Source: Lolium rigidum (lineage: Eukaryota; Streptophyta; Magnoliopsida; Poales; Poaceae). From it: 64,000 nucleotides of DNA. The notes beneath the pieces are model-generated. The model did not search any database, was not told the DNA's origin, and was given only the letters and a program-made list of their open reading frames with translations. The translations under genes and the position numbers were made by a program. Positions 11,133 through 23,763 of this stretch are shown piece after piece. The stretch's first letter is position 1. Each line of letters opens with the position of its first letter. The DNA lies in assembly GCF_022539505.1 (NCBI RefSeq), contig NW_025900964.1, forward strand, positions 62,001-126,000. Reading direction: 5' to 3'.

Positions 11133-12593
11133 ATGGAGGTTGCCATGTCTGCGGTTACAGGTGAACTTGTGAGCCGGTTGATCTCCTTCCTGATGAACAA
11201 GTACCACTCCTCCAGCCATGCACAATCAGAGGAGAAGAAGATGGTGGAGAGGTTGCAGAGCCTCCTAATGAGAGTCAGCACCGTCATTGAGGAGGCAGAC
11301 AGGCAATACATAACCAACACTGGGATGATGATGCAGCTCAAGATGTTCTCAGAGGCTATGTACAGAGGATACCGCGTGCTGGACATCTTGATGTACCAAA
11401 CCCTCCAACATATTGGCTTCGACGAGGTTAGCAACGACTCCCCTAGCAGCTTGTATTTAGCCATTCCCCTCAAGCGCTCTCGGAAAACAACATGCAAGCA
11501 TGATGAGAAGGCGATGCACCTCGGCGCCTTAGAAAGCTTAGAAATTGTTGTGGCTAACATGGCAGAGTTTGTTGTGCTACTGTGTGGATGCGAGCGCATG
11601 TCTCGTAGGCCTTATGACATATATCTCTACACCGACAACTTCATGTTCAGCCGACACGCTGAGAAGCAATGGCTCTTGAGCTTCTTGTTGCAGCACAACG
11701 ACCCTCCCGGTGATTGTGCACCGGCTGTCCTTCCGATAATTGGTGGCGCTGCAGTTGGGAAGAAGACTTTGGTTGCTCATGCGTGTGGCGACGAAAGGGT
11801 TCGCACACGCTTTCCCTCTGTTTTGCACTTGAATGGAGACAACTTTATGAGGGTTGACCAGGGAAGGACCATGTTAGGGATGATGTTGATAATTATTGAG
11901 TTTTCTTCTGATATAACTGATGATGATTGGAAAAGGTTTCACTCATTTTCCATGAGGATGAGCAGAGGAAGCAAGATCATAATCGTAGGTAGACTTACAA
12001 GATTAGCCCGATTTGGGTCAGTGAAACCAATTTTCCTAAGTGCTCTATCTTACGATGAGCTGAGGTACCTTTTCAAGACATTGGCATTCGGAAGCATAGA
12101 TCCGGCGGAACATCCACGGCTACTACAAATAGTTGATGAATTTACGGAGGTGTTGCACAATACGCAAGGTTCACTCGTCTCAGCAAATACGTTCGCGTAT
12201 GTGTTGAGAAGAAACCTTAATGTTCAGTTTTGGCGTTGCATATTGAACATGAGAATAAAAATGGTTAACAGAAACCTCGCCAAATATGGTGTGGACCCAA
12301 CCCTTCTTATAGATCAAGGCCATCCAGTGGACATAACGGACTATGTTTTGCATCCACTAAGCATGACACGCTATAAAACTAATGTTTCAATCAACAAGGA
12401 AACGCCAATTGTGAAATTTGGGGAACTTGTAGCAGATCCTAGCATTAGACCAAAACAAGACTTCATTCTAGTTTCATGGGAATCAAGGATGCCTCCCCAC
12501 AATTCATTTTCTTGTTTTGTCACAAGTCACACTGAGGATAGCCATGACAGCAGTGCCTTGCCAGGGAGGAAGCGACGAGGAGTGTTAATCTAA
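11133..12593 (+). CDS. NB-ARC-like protein without leucine-rich repeats (NLR-derived)
   Basis: A single uninterrupted frame encodes 486 residues from ATG 11133. An in-frame ATG at 11079 would add 18 residues, but the MEVAMSAVTGEL start fits the family as remembered. Residues 1-110 resemble the helical N-terminal region of grass NLRs. A P-loop-like GGAAVGKKT lies at about 204-212, where GKT is replaced by GKKT. GSKIIIVGRL (about 279) and LSYDELRYLFKTLAFG (about 305) correspond to the RNBS-B and RNBS-C regions. There is no GLPL/MHD core and no leucine-rich repeat; the C-terminus ends in a basic LPGRKRRG motif. It belongs to a grass family annotated as RGA-like, probably cytoplasmic and immune-related. 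Loss of LRRs and the odd P-loop make classical receptor function doubtful. Confidence 0.8.
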   Translation: MEVAMSAVTGELVSRLISFLMNKYHSSSHAQSEEKKMVERLQSLLMRVSTVIEEADRQYITNTGMMMQLKMFSEAMYRGYRVLDILMYQTLQHIGFDEVSNDSPSSLYLAIPLKRSRKTTCKHDEKAMHLGALESLEIVVANMAEFVVLLCGCERMSRRPYDIYLYTDNFMFSRHAEKQWLLSFLLQHNDPPGDCAPAVLPIIGGAAVGKKTLVAHACGDERVRTRFPSVLHLNGDNFMRVDQGRTMLGMMLIIIEFSSDITDDDWKRFHSFSMRMSRGSKIIIVGRLTRLARFGSVKPIFLSALSYDELRYLFKTLAFGSIDPAEHPRLLQIVDEFTEVLHNTQGSLVSANTFAYVLRRNLNVQFWRCILNMRIKMVNRNLAKYGVDPTLLIDQGHPVDITDYVLHPLSMTRYKTNVSINKETPIVKFGELVADPSIRPKQDFILVSWESRMPPHNSFSCFVTSHTEDSHDSSALPGRKRRGVLI

Positions 12594-13664
12594 CTTGTTT
12601 CAAAATTTATGTAATTTAACTCTTGTATTTTCTTGATACATGACACGGGTGTTTTCATGTGGCCATGGGCTATAATGTGTAATGTTGCAGGTATCAAAAA
12701 TTGCCATGTAAATCTTGTTGCAAGTACTTTCATGTTTCATGTAGTGTCTTTTAGTATTCAAGACACAATTATCGCTTAATCATATTGGCATTCTGATAAG
12801 CAAATGTTCTCACATTAGAAAGTATAACCACATAATATATACGGAGTTTATATGTTTTTGGTCAAACAAAGATGTTGCTCCATCATGTATTGTCATGTTA
12901 CTATAATTTTGTATTACCTTTTATCTTCGCATGCTCCCAGATGTGGCAATATTTTTCTTATTATAAATGGGTACTTTCCATAAACAATATTTACTTATAC
13001 AAGCTAATAATATTTATATTAGTACTCTTGGGTGACTTTTACCTCCTAGGTAGTAATACGTCACCATAATCAGTCTAGACTACTGGATCAAATAGAATGA
13101 ATGGTCTAAAATAGTTTGAGAGTATCTTAAAATGTCTCTGACCATATTAGGTCACACTTGGATTGTATCACAGTTGCATTTAAATGAAAAGATTAGACTA
13201 AGAAAACTGCCAACCACCACCGCACCGGTATAACACACGAGTGCCTCTGAAAACCAGTAGATTTTTATACAGGGTAAAAATTGTATTTACTTACATTTTA
13301 AGCCTAGGTTAGTCTCTTTAATCATAAGATTTAAATTAAAAGACTAAACCAGTACAGAATAAGCTACACAGAGACTGAATGAGGTTCTGAAGAAAAAGTA
13401 TTGTTACATGTCTATAGACGTTTACTATTAAGTATGAATCTATGATTCTCATCACTCTGACCAAGAACGATTTTCTTACCATGAGTTGCATCCTGCTTCT
13501 CCGTAGAAGTTCAACTGGAAAAAATCCAAAATAAATTCCATGATATGTAAAATGTAGTACGACAAATGCAAAGATAATATAATATACATTTTGCAGAGAT
13601 AATTAATAAGTTTGGACCTACCTATTGTGGATAGTGCTAATACTGGATAGCTGCATCATCATCC
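12594..13664. other. 3' flank and duplicated promoter region between the NB-ARC copies
   Basis: The sequence after the stop (TTGTTTCAAAATTTATG) recurs after the pseudogene stop near 30357, and 13190-13660 is a diverged copy of the upstream region of the first gene. A short hairpin with arms GGTTAGTCTCTTTAAT and ATTAAAAGACTAAACC lies near 13310-13355. No gene was seen. Confidence 0.5.
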
Positions 13665-13981
13665 CACTTGGACAATCAGAGGAAAAGAAGATTGCGGAGA
13701 GGTTGCTTGGGAGCCAGTTCATCTCTTTCCTGATGAATATCGCTTCTTCAGCCAAGCACAATCAGATGAGAAGATGTGGTGGAGAGGTTGCAACATCTTC
13801 TGATGAGAGCTTGCATCATCATTGAGGAGGCAGATGTGCGATATATAACCAGCTGTGGGATGATGATGCAGCTCAAGATATCCTCAGAAGCCATGTCCAG
13901 AGGATACGGCGTGCTGGACACCTCGAGGTACCAAACCTTCCAAGACAGTGGCTTTGACAAGGTTAAAAACGACTCATTTAG

Positions 13982-14485
13982 AGGCGAGGATGACTTCAAG
14001 ACGGTGGTGGCGCGTGCTGGTGGATGATAGGTTGGGTGGAGCACTCTGAATCGTCTAGGGTGGTGGGGTTAGGGGTCAGGACAAATCCATGTTGCTAGTC
14101 CGACATTGACGCGGTGACGCCTGCGGGTGCCACCATTCCTTCCTGAAGGGTGCCGGGTCGACCCCTACCTACTCCCCTTCGCATATCGGGGGAAACCCTA
14201 GGACTAGTCCGGGCAGCAGCGTCGTTATCGCCGCTTCCTTGTTGAAGGTGTTGCTTGGTATGCGGCATTTCAGTGTGCTAGGAGCGTGGTGAAACTTATC
14301 CAGAGGGCGCAACGGTTGAGGGAAATCTTCGTTTTCATCGATCTGCCGGTGTCGACATTACTTTATTTTTTCTTTCTCTGTCTTATCTTTTCTTTTGGGC
14401 CTGCTTGTGCTGTGACCCCAACCGTCTTGTTGTATCTTTTGGTTGCTATATAAATATAGTGGGGCGAAAGCCTATTTCGAGGAGA
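13982..14485 (+). mobile_element. LINE-like 3' fragment in the NB-ARC pseudogene
   Basis: About 504 bp interrupt the homology between the first two pseudogene pieces. Flanks AACGACTCATTTAG (13968-13981) and AACTACTCATCTAG (14486-14499) are a 14-bp target duplication with two mismatches. The end GTGGGGCGAAAGCC TATTTCGAGG resembles the tail of 5'-truncated Triticeae LINEs from memory. No reverse-transcriptase frame is included. Confidence 0.7.
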
Positions 14486-14770
14486 AACTACTCATCTAGC
14501 AACAGCTTGTATTTAGCCATTCCCCTCAAGCGCTGTGGAACAATATCAGACAAGGATGAGAAGGCCATGCATATCAAGTCACATGGTGCCTTCTGCCTTG
14601 GAAATGTTAGAAGTAGCTGAGGGTAACATGGCCGAAATTGTTGTGCTTCTGGGTGGATGCGAGCGCATGTCTCATACGCCTTACGGTGCATATCTCACTG
14701 ATAACTTCATATTTGACCGACACACTGAGAAGCAAAGGCCCTTGAGCTTTTTTTTGCAGCTGAATAACCC

Positions 14771-15311
14771 TGACGTGGGCATTACCCTTCGGGTAACCAG
14801 TATTGCCCTATCTGGTATTGATAAATTGGAGGCTCATGAAGATACCTGAAGACAAGATGGGCCACTAGGACGGCGCACTAGAAGATTCCTTAGCGGGCAA
14901 GACAAGGAAGCGAACAAATAAGGAAAGATTGGATCTAAACTACTGTAAACCTAGACGTACTCGGTTAGGACCCTTGAGACCTGGCCTCCTATATAAAGGC
15001 CAGGAGAGGGGCTGCCGAGGGACGGAATTGATCTTAGCAATCTTAGCCAGAAAAAGCTTAGAGCTAGGTCACCATAGCAATAGCCATCTCGACGAGATCT
15101 CAGCCGAACTATTCGGCACCCCATTGTAACCCATTATCATCATAATCAAGAACAGATAGACAGGACGTAAGGGTTTTACCTCATCGAGGGCCCCGAACCT
15201 GGGTAAATCGCTCTCCCCGCTTGTCTGCGAACCGATGTCTTCTGTCAGCTTGCAGGATTCCGTCAACCCGAAGCCCCTATCGGAGGGCATTGGCGAGGAG
15301 TACCCTCGACA
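14771..15311 (+). repeat. 5' LTR of the 14.7-kb element
   Basis: It begins TGACGTGGGCATTACC and ends TACCCTCGACA. CTATATAAAGG near 14990 is a plausible TATA box for the element's own transcript. It matches the 3' LTR almost base for base. Confidence 0.95.
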
Positions 15312-15313
15312 AT

Positions 15314-15331
15314 TGGCGCCGTCTGTGGGAA
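15314..15331 (+). other. Primer-binding site of the 14.7-kb element
   Basis: TGGCGCCGTCTGTGGGAA starts two bases after the LTR, the expected place and form (TGG start) for a tRNA-primed site. The tRNA species was not assigned. Confidence 0.7.
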
Positions 15332-15369
15332 ACCTGTCGGCACAAGGCAGAGCATCGGCAGGTCCGATC

Positions 15370-17834
15370 ATGACACCGGCGGTTTCGCCGGCAGCTTCAT
15401 CAGCAGCTTCATCGACACCATCGTCACCAACCCTGGGAAGCCCGATCCGATTCGGCTCCTACGAGTTTACTCCACACAGCGATTCCTCCCGCTCGAACTT
15501 TTCAGATCTACAAGGAAACATGGAGATGACCTTCGGCAGCGTCCACTACAACGTCAACGCAGAAGGAATCCTTCGACTGCTGGAATCCCCCACTTCCGGG
15601 TCGGCGGGATCAAGCGCGTCATCATCACTCGACCTGTCGGCTGGACTGACGGGATCGACGTGCTCCCCTGTGCCCTCGACTCCCCGCTCGGCGTCCTCCA
15701 TGTCGGTAGGATCGGATGATTCCTCATCCTCGAAACTAACTTCGTACTACTCGCTCGAACCGTGACACCGGGCACGGGCTGGGATCAAGCGACACGCCAT
15801 TCATCCGCAACGCCCGGCACTCATCGGGAGAGGACAGTATCGACAAGCATCATCCGTGGAACCACCCGAAGGGCGGCACACCATCAGGTTTATGTCGCCA
15901 ATAACACGGGAAACGCAAGGCGCAGAGGAGACGAGGACCATACCCCCCGTTCCAGTAGAAGGGCAAGTTTCGAAAACAGCGCCAGCAACCGCGACAGCGA
16001 TTACACTATCGCGGACGAGGAGTGGGCGGCAGCAAGGGAAGCAGTACTCAACAACACGCCGCTCCCCGCAGGACTTCGGTTGGAACCCTCAATGCTTATC
16101 GCTCCATACTAGAGAAAACCGGGAGCACCTGTCGAAAGAGCAAGCCACCCTTGAGAGACGCCTATCTGCGGCGGATCGATCCAGCGAACGGCGAAGGGGC
16201 TCGCAAGGGAGTGCCTCCCAAAACACTCACGGAACAGGCAAGAACCGGTCAAGACTATCCAGGCTTTCAGAAGATGACGCCAGAGAAATAACGTCGAATC
16301 TGACCAAATCCTTTATGACTATGGATACCGCCGGCATGCCCCGGCCGAAGACCGTCGCAGGAGCAACGGCCAACCTCGCCGCATACCTCATCAACCAGCG
16401 CCCCGAAGGATCCATGGCTCAAGCTCATCGAGGTGCCCTGGAGAGTCTCGCAATATTGGGGAACAACTTAGCCCCGCCAAAAGAAAGGACCACCATCCAA
16501 GGCAGTGGGTCGAAACATCATGCGAGAGATTCTCGAGACGAAATCACCCAGAGCAGGATCGACAAAGCAAGGCGACGACGCGCCACTAGGAAGGACGACG
16601 ACAGTGATTCTTCGGATGAGGACCAAGAGTACGACGGCGAGCTCAGGGGAGCTGATTGTCTAAGTTATAAGATCCGCGAAACGATGCCACCCAAAAAGTT
16701 CAAGCCTACCCCTACCGATGCCGCCAAGTACGATGGGCAGCAAGAACCAAGATCTTGGATAGACGACTACCTGCAGACTGTGATCCTGCACAAAGGAAAC
16801 CAGATAGCAGCAATGCAATGCTTGCAGCTTTACTTGAAAGATTCAACACGGGCCTGGCTAAGGGGGCTGCCGAAAGGCTCCGTTAAATCATGGGACGACC
16901 TAGTAGATGCCTTCGTTGCCAACTTCCAAGCAACATACAAGAGGCCCGTCGGGATCGAAGAGCTGCGGAATTGCCGCCAGAAGCAGAGGGAATCGATGCG
17001 TTCATACATCGGGAGATTCACAAAACTCCTAAACGCCGCCGAAGACGTATCTGTCGACGAGCAATTGACGCTTTTAGCGACGGCGTTCAGCGGGAAAGCT
17101 ACATAGAGGAGCTTGGGCGCAAAAAGCCTAAAACCATAACCAAGTTAATGGAAATCGCCAACAGCTGGGCCGATGGCGAAGACAACGTTCGAAGGCCACG
17201 ACAGCGCAGCGACGACGAAGAGGATGACCAGCCGAAACATGATTCGGGCGGTCGAAGGGATCGCAACAAGAGAAGGAAGAACCGCGGTTACGATGACAAC
17301 AACTTGGTGGCCGCAGGCTACTCTGATCGGCAGGGCGACCGGTATGATGACAGGCGAGACGATCGACAGGACGGTAATCGGAGCAACTCTGGTAACCGTG
17401 GCAACTATAAACCACGACAGCAGAGAACACCCGAACTACCCTACGCTGAGCAGATCAACGCCCCATGCTACCTGCATTCATATACCGACTCCAAGGATGG
17501 TAAAATAAAATCTAGCCACCTGCTCAGGGACTGTCGGCAGTTCATCGATATGCATAAACTCATCCAACAGGCAGGCCAACAACAACTACCACCACCACCA
17601 CCACCACCCCCACCGCAACATCAGGTCCAGCAAGCTCAACCTCATCAACCCAACGAGGCATTTCCACCACCACGTGGGCAGATGAGCATGATCCATAGGA
17701 CAGGTGTCTCGAAAAGAGAGATGAAGAAACTCACCCGAGAGATCAACTTGCGTAAAGCATCATGGCAAACATCCCCGAGTACGTCGAATGGTCCTCTCGT
17801 AACGTTACGTTCGGTCGAGCGCATCACCCGATGA
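15370..17834 (+). pseudogene. Retrotransposon gag, with in-frame stop and frameshifts
   Basis: The start is ATG 15370, 58 bp after the LTR. The frame runs to TGA at 15763, continues in the same frame to 17106, then needs a shift near 17095 to continue to 17834. The N-terminal third is serine/proline-rich. The classic retrotransposon gag domain lies at about 16720-17190 (PRSWIDDYLQTV, TRAWLRGLPKGS). A charged, Arg/Asp-rich segment and a polyproline stretch near 17590 follow, with CYLH...LRDCRQF as a degenerate zinc-knuckle-like region. It would form the particle shell of the element if intact. Confidence 0.85.
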
Positions 17835-18635
17835 CCATACCAAAGCCAGGGCACGCCGCCCTGCTAGTCGAAGCACAAATCGGGGGGTTCAAGATGACCA
17901 AAGTTTTCATGGATGGTGGAAGTGGTCTAAACCTGATTTTTGTCGACACAATTAGAAGTATGGGGATCGCCATGAACATGTTGGAAGAAACAGACACCTG
18001 CTTCCATGGGATCCTTCCAACCGCACCGGGCTACTCTCTTGGCAAAGTCTACCTGAATGTCATCTTCGGCAGGGCCGACAACTTCAGGAAGGAGAAGATC
18101 GAGTTTGAAGTGGTGAACCGGGAGTCACGAGTATCACGCTATACTTGGGAGACCAGCGTATGCCAAGTTCATGGCTGTGCCGCATTATGCATACCTCAAG
18201 CTGAAAATGCCCGGGAACAACGGGACAAACATCACGAGCCTATGGAAGTTTCTCACGCTCGGACAATTGTGATCGCGACTTTCAGAGGATTGCTGCAAAG
18301 TTCGGGTCACAGCGAGAAATCGTTGACCCTCCGCCCAAGTTGTCTATACGAGAAATTAAGGAAGAAAAAGGTGGCAGGGACGCCAAGAAGAATTCAGCTG
18401 CTCTCACCCTTAAAGCTTCGACGAGCGAAGCTTCGGCAGCGAAGCTTCGGCGAGAGAAGCTTCGGCAGCAGGAGCCTCGGCAGCAAAGGGATCGGCAGCT
18501 GATGGCACAGAAGGCTTAGGAGATGGCAAGACAATGGCAATCACCGCCCAAACCCCTGACGAAACCAGCAACGCTGCAGCAATCACTGACACAGTGAAGA
18601 AGCCAGAAGAGGAGAAGAACCCCTTCCGTACCTAA
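17762..18635 (+). pseudogene. Retrotransposon aspartic protease, frameshifted
   Basis: After a further shift near 17760 the frame enters MANIPEYVEWSSRNVTF and then the protease core VFMDGGSGLNLIF, where DGGS replaces the D-T-G of other retropepsins, as in Tat-lineage gypsy elements. The later part shifts frame again near 18140-18180 (YTWETS against the expected LGRPAYAKFMA). It ends in Lys/Arg/Gln/Ala repeats with a repeated GCGAAGCTTCGGC-type motif near 18420-18500. No polymerase follows before the nested LTR. Confidence 0.8.
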
Positions 18636-18713
18636 GCAGTCTACTAGTCTTTACTGTTTTTTCCCCTTTACTTTAAAACAGGGCTTCCTCTTTTCCGCCC
18701 TCTAGCATCGTGC

Positions 18714-21700
18714 TGCAATAACCCAGAACATAGGAATAACGAAGGGTAGATTTAGAAATGGGATGTGCATTTCATCGCAAAACGGGGGAAATTTTCGCGT
18801 CTTATTGCAACTAAACCTAAGAGGGATCGAGGTTCTCACTCATTTTGCATTTAGGGTTAGGCAATGTGAGTTAGGGAAATTTCGACATGATCTCTTTTGT
18901 AACTTGTTACTTTGGGGAATGTTTGCATTTGATAAGTGTTAAACATTTAAATATAAACATCACACAATATAAACAATGAATTTAAAATTCAAACACAAGA
19001 TATAAATTCAAATCATTTTGAATTTCAAAGTGAATATCAAATAATATTTTATCAAGAATATAAACATTACATAATACAAAGTTCATAAACCAAAACTTGA
19101 GCTTTATTGATATACAACACAATTACAAAGTCTTTACAATATTCTTGATACAAGAATTGAGATATAATGAACAGAATAAAAGAAAAGGAAAATTACAAGT
19201 TTAATTCTAAACTAAACCTAAACTAAGTGTCTTGAGGATGATCTTCTGGCCATAGTATAATTTAAACCTGCAAAATAACACAGAGAACAAGAACTAGCCA
19301 GAATACAAGTGTTAGCAAGATTCAGTTTAGACAGTTAGCGTAAATAACACAAAGTTCGGTTTGGACAAGTGAAACTCGTCACAAGACACTTGTGCTTGTC
19401 CAAAATCTTGGACAGCACCAGATAAACATAGGCAGACCAGCACTGAGCAAGCCACAGGGGCTCAAGTTTCACCATATGAAGGCTGTTGCTAGGCAAGCAA
19501 CAGCAAGGCAAGGCAAGGGGTGAGTCATAAAGTAAATGAGCCTGTGTGTCATGGCCAGGGAAGAAGTAGAGGCAATATAAATAGCACACAAACCCTAGAA
19601 CCAGTGCACAGTCGACCAGATAAGATCACCAGGTAAGGGTGAAGCAAGAACAAGCACAGTTCATCCAGTTCATAACCAAGAAAAGAAACCAACACAACAA
19701 ACTTAGCCACCAGGAATCATGGTGACCTGAGAAGATCAACCAGAATCTGGAGGTGAAGGGTTGTGAACAAAAACCCCAAGTCTGCATCAACCAAATATTT
19801 CATACTTGGAGCTGGAACAAGGTATACCAAGTTCCTGGACAGATCCAATGGATTTGATTCATCACATATGCATGAAATAAGCATGGGAATGAGCAGATGC
19901 TCATATGGGTAGATTATCACTTGGTTTTCACCAAGGATTACTGCCAGTCAAAAGCTACTAAAAATAGAAAGCATCTAGGTACAGATCTTGTACACAGAAA
20001 CTAGCACATATGCACAGGTGCACACACTAGCCAGATTAGATGCACAGATAGCACCAGTAGATGGCAAGGATTAGCAACTAAGACTACACAGTAAATCCTA
20101 AGCTATGAACCATCAGTAACCCTAGATTTTCATCGAGCAAGCATATTGGCATTCATATCTAGTATGATTCCCAAATATGCAAGCAAAGGTTGAGTAGCCA
20201 CAAAATCCAACTAACTAAGTGAGCAACCAATCAGTAGCAAGGCTACTGAGGTCACATCACACTTAGCATCAATTAAAAGGAAGCCAAACTTAGCACATCA
20301 TTATCCAGGAATGGATTTAGGTTCAATTGCTTGCTAAACACTCATGAATAGCCAAATCATTTGCAAGCAAGTCATTTAAATCATTACTGCATAAGCAGTT
20401 CATCATAATTAATTAATACAAGCATGAATTTATCACAGATCCATGCTTAGCACTAACAGTAACATGCTATTAAGCAACACAGTTTAATCACTGCACCATA
20501 GCCATTGGAGCAAGTCCAAGTAGCTTAAGTAAGCAACGACATAGTGATGCTTGAGCATCAGCATCACAAGGAAATTGAATCACTTAGCCACGGTATTAAT
20601 CAAGTAAGACATCACTGACATTGAATTGATCAAATGGATCAATTATAGCAAGCCAAGCTACACAGGGAAGTTAGCCAACAAGCAAGGAATGATCCAATGG
20701 ATCATTGGCTTGCATAGATAGCACTGAAGAAGATCACAGGCACCACTGGCACACACACAAGTGTCATTGATGCATCACAAATACACCTAGACAAGCAAGT
20801 ATGATATCCCAGTAAGAATAAGCAAGCCACAATCAAGCATAGCTTGGCATATCAAGCTTTTGAGCAAGCACAGCAGAGCATGGCAAGTACAGAGCATGCT
20901 AGGAGCAGCAGAGAAGCAAGCACAACATAAATAGCAAGCAAATCGATATGTGCCAGTACCAGTAAATGGTAATTGGGCCATGAGCTTGCAGTAGACAGAA
21001 GCACAGGAAGATTGCGCAGCCAATAGCATGGCTCGCGTGATCACGGAACCACCAGCAGAGCAACAACGCATGAGGAGGAAGAAGAACGAGTAACAAGGGG
21101 AGGCGCACAGATATGGAGAAGAGGAAGAGGAAGTGCAGCAACTTACTTGCGCCTGGAAGCAGAAGCTAGGGCATGGCGAGGCAGTGCTCGCGCGGCCCTA
21201 ACAGCTGCAAGTCCAGGGTAGGCGCCGACGTTACGCCGGCGAACCCAAACACGAACCAACATCACCGTAGCAAGCACCTGAGGCGACGGCACGAGTACTG
21301 CGAGCAGCACCCGCGCCAGGTCAACCCCAGGAGCGCACCCATCGTCGGCGAGGACGAGAGCTCGCCGGAGTTCGTCGAGGCGATTCTTCCCGAGATTCAG
21401 ATCGGAGGCGATTCGCCAGGAGAGGAAGAGAAGGGGAAAACTACGCGGACAGATCGATAGATCTGCACGCGGCGGTTCTAGTTCGGTAGGTGGCTACGGC
21501 GGAGGAGCACGGCGATGGCCGGAGCGAGGCGGCGGCCATGGCGGCGACGCCATCGCCAGAGCGTCGCGAGAGGTTAGGATTAGAGGTGGACGAGAGAGAG
21601 AGAGGGCCGAGTGAGTGAGAGAGGGGTGGGCCGTTCGGTGCCACCGAGCCGCTATGGGGCAAGCCTTAGTGGGCTGTCCCTGGGCTTTAGGTAAATGGGC

Positions 21701-23763
21701 TGGGCCCAATAGGGGCCAGGGGCATTTTTGTCTTTTAACAATTAATAAAAGACCAGAACTTTACCAATTTTTAATAAATAAAATACAATTCTAAAAATCC
21801 ATTAAAAATTGGATTAATGAATGAAAAATAAATCTTAACAAGAATAAAATATGAAATGTAATTTATGAAACAAATTCAAAATTATGAGTTTTAAGAATTT
21901 AAAATAATGATTTGGAATTTCAAATTATTATTTCCTTGTATTTAAAATTCAAGGAAAAATCTCAAATAAGTTCAAATACTTATTTTCAAACATTTCAAAA
22001 GGAAATTCTACTATTCCAAGTCATTTCTATTAAGAAAGGTATTTCTCAGAGAAAGATACTCTATTCCCTATTATTTCCAGAAAATATAGAGATAACTCTA
22101 TTATTTCAAATTATTTTTGGAATGAAAAATAAACCATCAATTCAAATAGTTTTACTTTGAATTATTGTACTTTATGAGAATTAAATTGAGTTACACTTTT
22201 AAATCTATTGCAAGTTACTGTCAAAGACATAAATCGTAACTCAACCCTAAATTGCTATAACCCAGCGGGGTAAAGGGATTCAACATAAAATAATACATCC
22301 ATGATTGCATTATTTGGATTTTATAACATTGTCTTTACCGGACAATGATGCTTCTTACAGAACCCGAGGTCCAGGTTCCATCAACTGCATTGAACTGCAC
22401 TATCTCGCAGTCCACAGGCAAGTTCACCCTTGCTCATACCAACTTGTGTATTTTCTATTACTTTAATGCAAAGCTATATACTTATCATTCCTGCATCGCA
22501 AATGAAATGTTACTTTCCAACTATGAATATGACTATGTGGCTGGCAATGGAACCATGGTATGTGTTGATATGGTGGAGGTTCCATTTCAATGGGTTATAT
22601 CACCCTAGGATTAATTACCAATGCCGTCCAGTGATTCTAGCGCCGTACAAACCGCGTTGACCATGAGATCTATAATGGCTCTGGGGAAGCCAGCCGTATC
22701 TTTTCCTTTCTGCACGCCAACGGATTGGTAGAGCCGGCGGGGTGTTGGAGGCACTGCCGTAGGTTGGGATATCCTTTTAAATCCCCATCCATTAGTGATG
22801 ATAAGCTCTACCATCTATGAAGGATTGTCCGGAGTACACCGTGAGTAAAGCCGTATTATTGGGGGAAGTCTACGGGGGTGTACGGTTGGACAAAAGGGTG
22901 GGTTTGCGGTCGCGGAGAAGGCGGTGTGGGCTTGGATTTTCATACCTGGCCTCACACCAAAGGAAGTGTGAACGGGGGCAAGTCCCGCGGATGGCAAAAG
23001 GGGTGGAATCTCTTGTGGGAAAAGTAACGCACCTCTGCAGAGTGTATCAAATTGTGGCTCGTCACTCCTTGTTCGGGAAGGAAGCTGCGAACGCGGCAGG
23101 AAAGGAACTCCACGAAGTTCTAGTCAACTCGTGAAGACTGACGGGCATAGTTTTCATAATAAAAGCAACCTTTTGAAGAAATGATTGCAAAACATGCATT
23201 GACCTGAGATTTCCTGATCAATGGTCGTAGCTAGTGCATCAAACACCTTTTTACTCTTTTAGAACTTGCTGAGTACCCCTGTACTCACTTTCTTTCGACA
23301 CCCTTGCTAGACTGTGATCCGGAAGTGGAGGCCATCAACGATGGAGCACCAGAAGGAAGTTACGAGCTGGTCTACGAAGAACCTGATCTTACCGGCGGAG
23401 TGGAAGGAGTAGACTATGGGATAGTCTATGGATCAGATGACACGGAGGTGGAGGAGTAGTGACATACCCTAGCATCATAGAGCCGAGCAACGTAGAACTT
23501 ACCTAAATAAGTTGTTGAGCTCTCTTTATATTTGTTATGAGTTGTAATCGTACTTAAGTAGTATCTTAGGGTGTTCTCATAGGACCTGTGAGAATACCAA
23601 CTTGTTAAGACAATGTTTGTAATAAAGTATGGAGTGTTATGACCTGCAATGTTTCTGTTGTACCACTCTAAGGGATATGGCAATTTGTGAAGAAGTCCCT
23701 TCACAAAGATCATATCAACGACTTGTATACTACAACATGCAGTGGTATCTTTGGGTCACCGCA
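18714..23763 (+). mobile_element. 5.05-kb solo LTR (Sukkula/RIRE2-like) nested in the gypsy element
   Basis: The insert starts TGCAATAACCCAG and ends TTTGGGTCACCGCA, giving short inverted termini. It is flanked by the perfect 5-bp duplication CGTGC (18709-18713 and 23764-23768). Its first and last few hundred bases are unrelated, so it has no short LTRs of its own and is best read as one very long LTR left after recombination. A stretch near 23250-23459 (GCTGAGTACCCCTGTACTCAC, then a short frame ending in GSDDTEVEE) resembles RIRE2-type LTRs from memory. Kilobases of AT-rich DNA and a GC-rich promoter-like block (21170-21720) fill the rest. Orientation is uncertain. Confidence 0.75.
21170..21720. 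promoter_or_regulatory. GC-rich promoter-like block inside the solo LTR
   Basis: This block stands out from the AT-rich surroundings. It holds a (GA)n stretch near 21592-21602 and TGGGCTGGGCCCA near 21698, motifs common around grass core promoters. On the minus strand the sequence ends with CGCAAGTAAGTTGC, a good splice donor, near 21150. This suggests an LTR transcript with a spliced leader on the minus strand, but no TATA box was identified with confidence. Confidence 0.35.

Noticed and set aside
21173..21460. 95-codon frame in the solo LTR
   Set aside because: GC-rich LTR leader; no domain, and the minus strand shows promoter-like order instead.
18714..23763. Reading this insert as a complete small retrotransposon
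   Set aside because: The terminal few hundred bases at each end do not repeat, and no primer-binding site or polypurine tract follows the ends. A single long LTR fits better.
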